This document shows, in pieces, positions 6,025 to 9,978 of a stretch of DNA of 9,978 bases. Positions within the stretch are counted from its first letter, which is position 1. The number at the start of each line of letters is the position of its first letter. The DNA is from UBA7359 sp047618295 (GTDB taxonomy: Bacteria; Pseudomonadota; Gammaproteobacteria; Eutrophobiales; Eutrophobiaceae). Position numbers and translations under genes: made by a program. The stretch lies in NCBI GenBank assembly GCA_047618295.1, contig JBLHKL010000078.1:1-9978 (forward strand), read 5' to 3'. The notes beneath the pieces are model-generated. The model saw nothing but the letters and a program-made list of their open reading frames with translations, was not told the origin of the DNA and made no database searches.

Positions 6025-6258
6025 ATGAGCGAGTATAAGCGGGAAAAGGGCATTCTGACCTTGAGTCTTGCAGACGCACAAAACTTTCACCGCACTGCAG
6101 ATCACAAGCTGGGCGAAAATCCTTCTATTGAGTTTTATGCCGACAAACTCAGAAGCTTTGGCTATGACGTGACTCGGGTAGGTAAAGATGAATTAGATGT
6201 AAAAGCTCCGGAAGATGAGATTTATGAATTTTTGAGTGGGCAACTGATTTATCTTTAA
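6025..6258 (+). CDS. Unrecognised small acidic protein (77 aa) upstream of cbpA
   Basis: The start is ATG at 6025 with a strong ribosome site (AAAGGAG, GGAG 10 nt upstream), which supports it as a real gene. The protein is soluble-looking, with no signal peptide, membrane segment or cysteine. It has an N-terminal charged stretch, a middle helix-like part (ENPSIEFYADKLRSFGYDV) and an acidic end (KAPEDEIYEFLSGQLIYL). I do not recognise a family. It lies 69 bp upstream of cbpA on the same strand and downstream of a TATAAT box, so it may be cotranscribed with the cbpAM co-chaperone genes. A weak alternative promoter (TTGAGA at 6268, TATTAT at 6293, 19-bp spacer) in the gap could drive cbpA alone. 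Function is unknown; a link to chaperone work is only positional. Confidence 0.8.
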   Translation: MSEYKREKGILTLSLADAQNFHRTADHKLGENPSIEFYADKLRSFGYDVTRVGKDELDVKAPEDEIYEFLSGQLIYL

Positions 6259-6327
6259 CGCGATCATTTGAGAAAAACACTGTTTGTTGTTCTATTATTA
6301 CACTACTGATTTCATAAGAGGTTATGA

Positions 6328-7272
6328 ATGGATTTCAAAGATTATTATAAGATTCTAGGTGTCGCACCCGAAGCCGATCTGAAGGCGATTAAAACCGCCT
6401 ACAGAAAACTGGCGCGTAAGTATCATCCTGACGTTAGCGAAGCAAAAGATGCCGAAGCCAAATTCAAGGATGTGGCCGAAGCCTATGCTGCCCTGAAAAC
6501 CCCTGAAAAAAGAGCAGAGTATGATGAGCTAAGAAAATATGGTCAGCATGGGCAAGACTTTACACCACCACCAGGTTGGCAACCTTCTGGTGATCATGGT
6601 GGTGATTTTTCCGATTTCTTTGATTCCATTTTTGGCGGCGGTAGAGCACAAGCGAGTCCGGGCGGACCACAACAACATCGCGATACTCGGTTTAGTATTC
6701 GCGGGCAGGATATCGAAACCGAGTTACCAATCTTTCTTGAAGAAACACTTTCAGATAAACAAAAATCAATTTCCTATCATCTTCCGCATTACGATGCCGA
6801 AGGGCGACGACTGGCCGATGTTAAGAAATCATTGAATATTAAAATCCCCAAGGGTGTTACCGAAGGCGAACGTATTCGTTTAAAAGCTCAGGGTGGACCG
6901 GGTATTGGCGATGGCATTAATGGCGACCTGTATTTGCATATTCGTCTGGTACCACATCCTATGTTTGACGTTGAAGGACATAACCTGATCATTACCGTAC
7001 CTATCGCGCCGTGGGAAGCCATACTCGGCACCAAGGTTGAGGTGCCAACGCTCGCGGGCAGTATTAATTTAACATTGCCGCCGGATACCCAGACCGGAAA
7101 ACGTCTGCGTGTTAAAGGTAAAGGTTTAGTGAGCAAAACCGGCAGGGGTGATTTATATGCGGTTATAAAAATAGTAATCCCGGAAAAAACTGATGAGGAA
7201 GCGAAACAGCTATGGGAAACCTTGTCGGCAAAGATTAAATTCAATCCACGCAGCGAATGGAGTAAGGCATGA
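6328..7272 (+). CDS. cbpA: Curved DNA-binding protein CbpA, DnaJ-type co-chaperone
   Basis: CbpA stimulates the ATPase of DnaK through its J domain and also binds curved DNA in the nucleoid, mainly in stationary phase in E. coli. The product is 314 aa (E. coli 306). The J domain is at 1-70 with H33-P34-D35 in RKYHPDVSE. A Gly/Phe-rich linker (about 85-112) contains GGDFSDFFDSIFGGG. The two beta-barrel C-terminal substrate domains (about 115-300) include IPKGVTEGERIRLKAQGGPG and LPPDTQTGKRLRVKGKGL. There is no zinc-finger region, as expected for CbpA rather than DnaJ. The ribosome site AAGAGG is 6 nt before ATG. Its TGA overlaps the cbpM start by 4 bp (ATGA), the classic cbpA-cbpM coupling. 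Confidence 0.97.
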   Translation: MDFKDYYKILGVAPEADLKAIKTAYRKLARKYHPDVSEAKDAEAKFKDVAEAYAALKTPEKRAEYDELRKYGQHGQDFTPPPGWQPSGDHGGDFSDFFDSIFGGGRAQASPGGPQQHRDTRFSIRGQDIETELPIFLEETLSDKQKSISYHLPHYDAEGRRLADVKKSLNIKIPKGVTEGERIRLKAQGGPGIGDGINGDLYLHIRLVPHPMFDVEGHNLIITVPIAPWEAILGTKVEVPTLAGSINLTLPPDTQTGKRLRVKGKGLVSKTGRGDLYAVIKIVIPEKTDEEAKQLWETLSAKIKFNPRSEWSKA

Positions 7273-7580
7273 TGGAAACCAGTATAACTGTTGAGCTCTC
7301 GCTCAATGAGGTTTGCGAAATTGCAGAGCTGCCAACCGAAGTTCTAATCACCATTGTTGAAGAAGGTGTGCTCGAACCGAAAGGTTCTTCGCCGGAGGAA
7401 TGGTGCTTCGATTTTACTATGCTTAGCATCGCCAAACGCGCAGCACGTCTACACCGTGATTTTGATATCGAATGGATCGGGATTCCATTATATCTCGACA
7501 TGATCGAGGAGATGGAAAAACTCCGTGCTGAAAACAAAACGTTACGGCAACGGCTTGGTCGATTTTTGTTAGAGGATTAA
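7269..7580 (+). CDS. cbpM: Chaperone modulator CbpM
   Basis: CbpM binds the J domain of CbpA and inhibits both its co-chaperone and DNA-binding activity. The product is 103 aa (E. coli 101) and resembles a MerR-like helical fold without a usual recognition helix. Typical features are SLNEVCEIAELPTEVLITIV at the start, GVLEPKG, a central FTMLSIAKRAARLHRDFDI, and a C-terminal coiled-coil helix EEMEKLRAENKTLRQRL. ATG 7269 overlaps the cbpA stop by 4 bp; a second ATG at 7272 is an equally possible start. The order cbpA-cbpM and the overlap support the assignment. Confidence 0.93.
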   Translation: MMETSITVELSLNEVCEIAELPTEVLITIVEEGVLEPKGSSPEEWCFDFTMLSIAKRAARLHRDFDIEWIGIPLYLDMIEEMEKLRAENKTLRQRLGRFLLED

Positions 7581-7595
7581 TCGATTCACATCGAT
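7580..7595. terminator. Weak hairpin between the convergent cbpM and SH3 genes
   Basis: ATCGAT-TCAC-ATCGAT gives a 6-bp stem with a 4-nt loop, overlapping the last base of the cbpM stop. It sits where both convergent units end, but there is no T-run after it on either strand. If it works as a terminator it is weak. Confidence 0.3.
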
Positions 7596-7608
7596 CAAGA
7601 TTAGAAAA

Positions 7609-8190
7609 CTATCGCATCATCATCGTATGTTGCTCACCTTGTTCATCCAAGACAATCACTGTCAGTGAACTTCCCACGGGTACAACAGCACTCCATAGTT
7701 TGAATACTTCAGTTAACGACACGCCACGGGTTTCATGTGTGGTGGCTAACCAGGATTCTGTTGCAATGACATGGAGCGTCCCTTCGCCTTTATCTATTAC
7801 CTCTTTGAACTGGGGTATGCCGTTTTGGTTCCTTACGTTTTCTTTATAGGCAGTGAATCTTTGCTTAAAGATTCTAAAACGTTTTTCTTCTGCACTTTCT
7901 TTTTTCTTTAGCTTGGTAATTAAGGTTTTATAGATCCAGCCGCTCTTGATATCTTCTCGATTAGTTTTGACCTCTACCCAATCACCCTGCCGTTGGATCT
8001 CGATGACTTTTCGGTCTTTTAATAGTTTGATTGGAGAGGCAGCATCCGTTGATGGCGCTGCTCTAAGGTTTACTATATTCCCGGTGATGATGAGTTGATC
8101 ACCCGTTGCCGCATGGCTGCTACTTATCGAACCGCTTCCGCAAGCAATGACAAGCAGAAGCATCTGGGTGTTTCTGTTTCTAACTCTCAA
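7609..8190 (-). CDS. Exported SH3b-domain protein, possible lipoprotein
   Basis: The product is 193 aa from TTG at 8190. The N-terminus is basic (RVRNRN) and then hydrophobic (MLLLVIAC). C17 follows VIA, a passable lipobox; cleavage after SSSHA by signal peptidase I is the alternative. Residues about 33-92 are a bacterial SH3 domain (SH3_3 type) with VNLRAAPS (40-47), GDWVEVK (69-75) and GWIYKTLI (84-91). Such domains often bind cell-wall components. Residues 100-193 form an additional domain I do not recognise, including GTLHVIATESWLATTHE. TTG 8190 keeps the positive n-region; ATG 8163 would remove it. An AAGGAT lies about 16 nt before the TTG, too far to be ideal. It is 25 bp downstream of the FHA gene and probably cotranscribed with it. 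Confidence 0.82.
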   Translation of the reverse strand: MRVRNRNTQMLLLVIACGSGSISSSHAATGDQLIITGNIVNLRAAPSTDAASPIKLLKDRKVIEIQRQGDWVEVKTNREDIKSGWIYKTLITKLKKKESAEEKRFRIFKQRFTAYKENVRNQNGIPQFKEVIDKGEGTLHVIATESWLATTHETRGVSLTEVFKLWSAVVPVGSSLTVIVLDEQGEQHTMMMR

Positions 8191-8215
8191 AGCGTATTCT
8201 ATTTTATCCTTAATT

Positions 8216-9106
8216 CTATTTTATAAAGGCAGAGCTAATGAATGTGCCTTCTGATGAATGGTCTGTCAACTGCAGTGCGTTGCCATCGGTGATGAGTATA
8301 GAGAGGTGCGTTCGCGACACATGTTTTTGCGCTGCATCTATCTTGACTGTGCCTTTAACACTTCTACCGACCATATTGGGGCCTTTATTGAGCACCGTTG
8401 TACCGCTTTCGTCTACGTATTGTACGCTGTCATTCGTAGCAACAAGCTGTCCCGGATAGGATGCGAGTCGAACGGCCATCTTCTCGCCCGGCGATAATTT
8501 CACAGATACTGCTGTGTCTTTTGGTAGACGTTTAAACTCTGTTTCTGCCGGGTTTTCTGCTCGGTTTTCCGCCTGGGTCGAGGACTTAAGCTCTTCGGGT
8601 AAATGACCAAGGTTCCATGTCGTTTCGAATTCGCTTGGTTTATTTACATCGCCATTTGCTACTGCGCCTTCATTCTGTTTCATTCCCGCGCGGATGTAGC
8701 CGATGGTGTCTTCCACGGCTGAGAGATACTTCATGTATTTCATGATGACAGTGACGCGTATCGTATCTATATCACCCTGCTCTTTATTCAAGGACTGGAT
8801 GATGTCGCGCCAATTCTGATCTTGTGAAAACATCTGTGTATCCAATTCGCGCATGGAACGATCAATGTTCTCAGGTTCATCGACAACACTGTTTAGTATT
8901 TTAAACATGGTTTTATTAAGACCAGCGAGTTTCTCCGCTTGCGTTTCTAATTCTTCTCCCGATAACGCAAACAACTCGGCTAGCTTTGCAGACGATAGTG
9001 AGGTTCTGCCTTCCAGACAAAACGCGACATCGGTTACCGAACTAAATTGCAGTGTCTGATCACCGATTTTTAGTTCTAGTGGTTTTTTAAATAGTTTATC
9101 GAGCAT
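8216..9106 (-). CDS. Protein with C-terminal FHA-like domain; N-terminal part unrecognised
   Basis: The product is 296 aa, cytoplasmic by appearance (no signal peptide or membrane segment). Residues about 245-292 match the FHA phosphothreonine-binding core: VGRS (246-249), HVSRTH (262-267) and TDHSSEGTF (281-289). The Arg, Ser and His expected at the peptide-binding loops are present. The domain seems to end soon after GTF, so the last FHA strand may be short. Residues 1-165 are mostly helical with no family I recognise. Residues 170-195 are a polar, low-complexity linker rich in Glu, Asn and Ala. FHA proteins usually report on Ser/Thr kinase signalling or type VI secretion, but neither is visible here. 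ATG 9106 has no ribosome site nearby. The gene is followed by the SH3b gene and is divergent from the thioredoxin-like gene. Confidence 0.82.
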   Translation of the reverse strand: MLDKLFKKPLELKIGDQTLQFSSVTDVAFCLEGRTSLSSAKLAELFALSGEELETQAEKLAGLNKTMFKILNSVVDEPENIDRSMRELDTQMFSQDQNWRDIIQSLNKEQGDIDTIRVTVIMKYMKYLSAVEDTIGYIRAGMKQNEGAVANGDVNKPSEFETTWNLGHLPEELKSSTQAENRAENPAETEFKRLPKDTAVSVKLSPGEKMAVRLASYPGQLVATNDSVQYVDESGTTVLNKGPNMVGRSVKGTVKIDAAQKHVSRTHLSILITDGNALQLTDHSSEGTFISSAFIK

Positions 9107-9134
9107 AGGCAGGGGTTTGTGGGAAGACTAACAC

Positions 9135-9203
9135 CTTATGATTTACCATTAGTATAGTAATAATGGTGGCGTCCGGCAGCTTTTTTATTAAATAAATCAT
9201 AAG
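9135..9203. repeat. Long perfect inverted repeat between divergent genes
   Basis: CTTATGATTTA (9135-9145) and TAAATCATAAG (9193-9203) form a perfect 11-bp inverted repeat. Nested inside is ACCATTA (9145-9151) with TAATGGT (9161-9167). A -10-like TATACT for the FHA gene (minus strand, 9156-9151) lies inside the structure. This could be an operator pair, a cruciform or a small non-coding repeat element. No gene is seen in the 182 bp from 9107 to 9288. Confidence 0.5.
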
Positions 9204-9288
9204 TTACATGAACTATTATTCTCCTTTTTTATCGTATTTTTAGGGTACACTTTATTTATTCTAAATCAATAACACTATAGGCATCGTT

Positions 9289-9804
9289 ATGCGCATTACT
9301 TTTATTCTGTTGTTTTCTTTTATGAGTTTTATGTTGCTTCCATTTTCTTCGGTAAATGCTGCGCCGCTTAACGTCGGTGGGACGGCTGCTGACTGGGAAC
9401 TGCAAGCAAAGGATGGCAGTTCGATACAATATTATGCCGATAGTGAAGACAAGGTTTCGGTGATACTCTTTTGGGCGACCTGGTGTCCGTATTGCGCGAC
9501 GTTGATGCCACATCTGGAAGTTGTTTATCGTAAGTACCGTAATAAAGGCATTAAGTTTTATGCGATTGATGTCTATGAAGATGGTGTTATCGACCCGATA
9601 GAATATTTTGATAAGAAGGGATTTTCTTACACGATGTTAATGGATGGCGATGAGGTCGCAACTCAATACGGCGCTAAAGGTACGCCCGCTGTTTATGTAG
9701 TTGGTAAAGATAAAAAGGTGATTTATAAACGGCCTGCTGGCGTGAGTGATGTCTTGGTAAAACAGAATGTTGGTTTGCGTATTAAGCAGGCGTTAGCAAA
9801 ATAA
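9289..9804 (+). CDS. Secreted TlpA/ResA-like thioredoxin-fold protein
   Basis: The product is 171 aa. A signal peptide of about 24 residues (MRITFILLFSFMSFMLLPFS...VNA) directs export, so the protein acts in the periplasm. The thioredoxin fold has the active site W65-C66-P67-Y68-C69 in LFWATWCPYCATLMPHLE and the cis-proline T132-P133 in GAKGTPAVYVVG. This is the TlpA/ResA/DsbE-like layout, including the AADWELQAKDGSS start typical of the AhpC/TSA-Redoxin family. Such proteins usually reduce disulfides in cytochrome c maturation or other periplasmic clients; here no cytochrome c genes are nearby, so the client is unknown. ATG 9289 has only a weak AGG upstream. It is divergent from the FHA/SH3b unit, and a hairpin follows its stop. 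Confidence 0.93.
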   Translation: MRITFILLFSFMSFMLLPFSSVNAAPLNVGGTAADWELQAKDGSSIQYYADSEDKVSVILFWATWCPYCATLMPHLEVVYRKYRNKGIKFYAIDVYEDGVIDPIEYFDKKGFSYTMLMDGDEVATQYGAKGTPAVYVVGKDKKVIYKRPAGVSDVLVKQNVGLRIKQALAK

Positions 9805-9823
9805 GTAATAGTGGATCGATTGT

Positions 9824-9843
9824 GCAGACCTTCCTTGGTCTGC
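9824..9843. terminator. Hairpin after the thioredoxin-like gene
   Basis: GCAGACC-TTCCTT-GGTCTGC is a perfect 7-bp GC-rich stem with a 6-nt loop, 20 bp after the stop at 9804. No T-run follows on the + strand, so it is not a standard intrinsic terminator. Its place between convergent genes fits transcript ending or mRNA stabilisation. A second small hairpin (TCTCC...GGAGA, 9855-9875) and a 12-bp palindrome (AAAGAATTCTTT, 9877-9888) follow closely. Confidence 0.5.
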
Positions 9844-9893
9844 CGACGGGGGGTCTCTCCAGCCATTTCCGGAGACAAAGAATTCTTTAAAAA

Positions 9894-9978
9894 CTAATTC
9901 GCTACGCTTCTTTGCGCATGTTCATCTACGCTGAATTTGAGTGGTGTTATTTCCTTATAGCCATCGAGCATCCTTTCT
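9894..9978 (-). CDS. Possible C-terminal end of a gene entering from the right
   Basis: On the minus strand one frame is open from the window edge to TAG at 9896-9894, giving 27 residues ending VDEHAQRSVAN. Only the tail is visible and no family is recognisable. The position, convergent to the thioredoxin-like gene and just past two hairpins, suits a gene end. An open frame this short can occur by chance, and another frame ends at a TAA near 9957. Confidence 0.3.
   Translation of the reverse strand, partial: ERMLDGYKEITPLKFSVDEHAQRSVAN

Noticed and set aside
7580..7595. Strong bidirectional terminator between cbpM and the SH3b gene
   Set aside because: The stem is only 6 bp, AT-containing, and no T-run follows on either strand. 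It is kept only as a weak feature.
1..9978. CRISPR array, insertion sequence or integrase gene
   Set aside because: No regularly spaced repeats, transposase or recombinase motifs were seen in any long frame. The element suggested by the tRNA remnant must have its integrase outside the window, if it still has one.

Overview
The window looks like part of a gammaproteobacterial chromosome of moderate, slightly AT-rich composition. It carries close relatives of genes that I know mainly from Gammaproteobacteria: MltC, PpnN (YgdH), YchJ, SelO (YdiU) and the CbpA-CbpM pair. No genus can be named from the sequence alone.

Left part (1-2615), probably accessory. A minus-strand toxin-antitoxin-like pair lies at 1-950: a winged-helix/minimal nucleotidyltransferase (MNT) protein followed by an overlapping HEPN protein that runs off the window. 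It has its own good sigma70-type promoter, and a palindrome covers the expected transcription start. Upstream of it on the same strand is selO (1052-2554), a protein AMP-transferase of the pseudokinase fold with no ATG start. To the right of selO is a 52-bp remnant of the 3' half of a tRNA-Met(CAT) gene, 2616-2667 on the + strand, with no 5' half nearby. This is what one boundary of an element integrated at a tRNA 3' end looks like. Its polarity places the element to the left, so the HEPN/MNT pair and selO would be cargo and the genes to the right would be resident chromosome.

Middle (2715-5887), minus strand: a tight gene run in the order mltC (lipoprotein lytic transglycosylase), ppnN (nucleotide 5'-monophosphate nucleosidase) and ychJ. 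The ychJ product has an unusual in-frame insertion in its N-terminal cysteine motif. A possible 30-codon ORF precedes mltC.

Right of 5900, plus strand: an unrecognised 77-aa protein, then cbpA (DnaJ-type co-chaperone) and cbpM (its modulator), with cbpA and cbpM overlapping by 4 bp. Convergent to these is a two-gene minus-strand unit: a cytoplasmic protein with a C-terminal FHA-like domain, then an exported or lipoprotein SH3b protein. Divergent from that unit is a secreted TlpA/ResA-like thioredoxin, and the region between them contains an 11-bp perfect inverted repeat. A hairpin closes the thioredoxin gene, and the tail of another minus-strand gene may enter from the right edge.

No gap without a gene exceeds about 230 bp. 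I see no CRISPR array, IS element or complete RNA gene.
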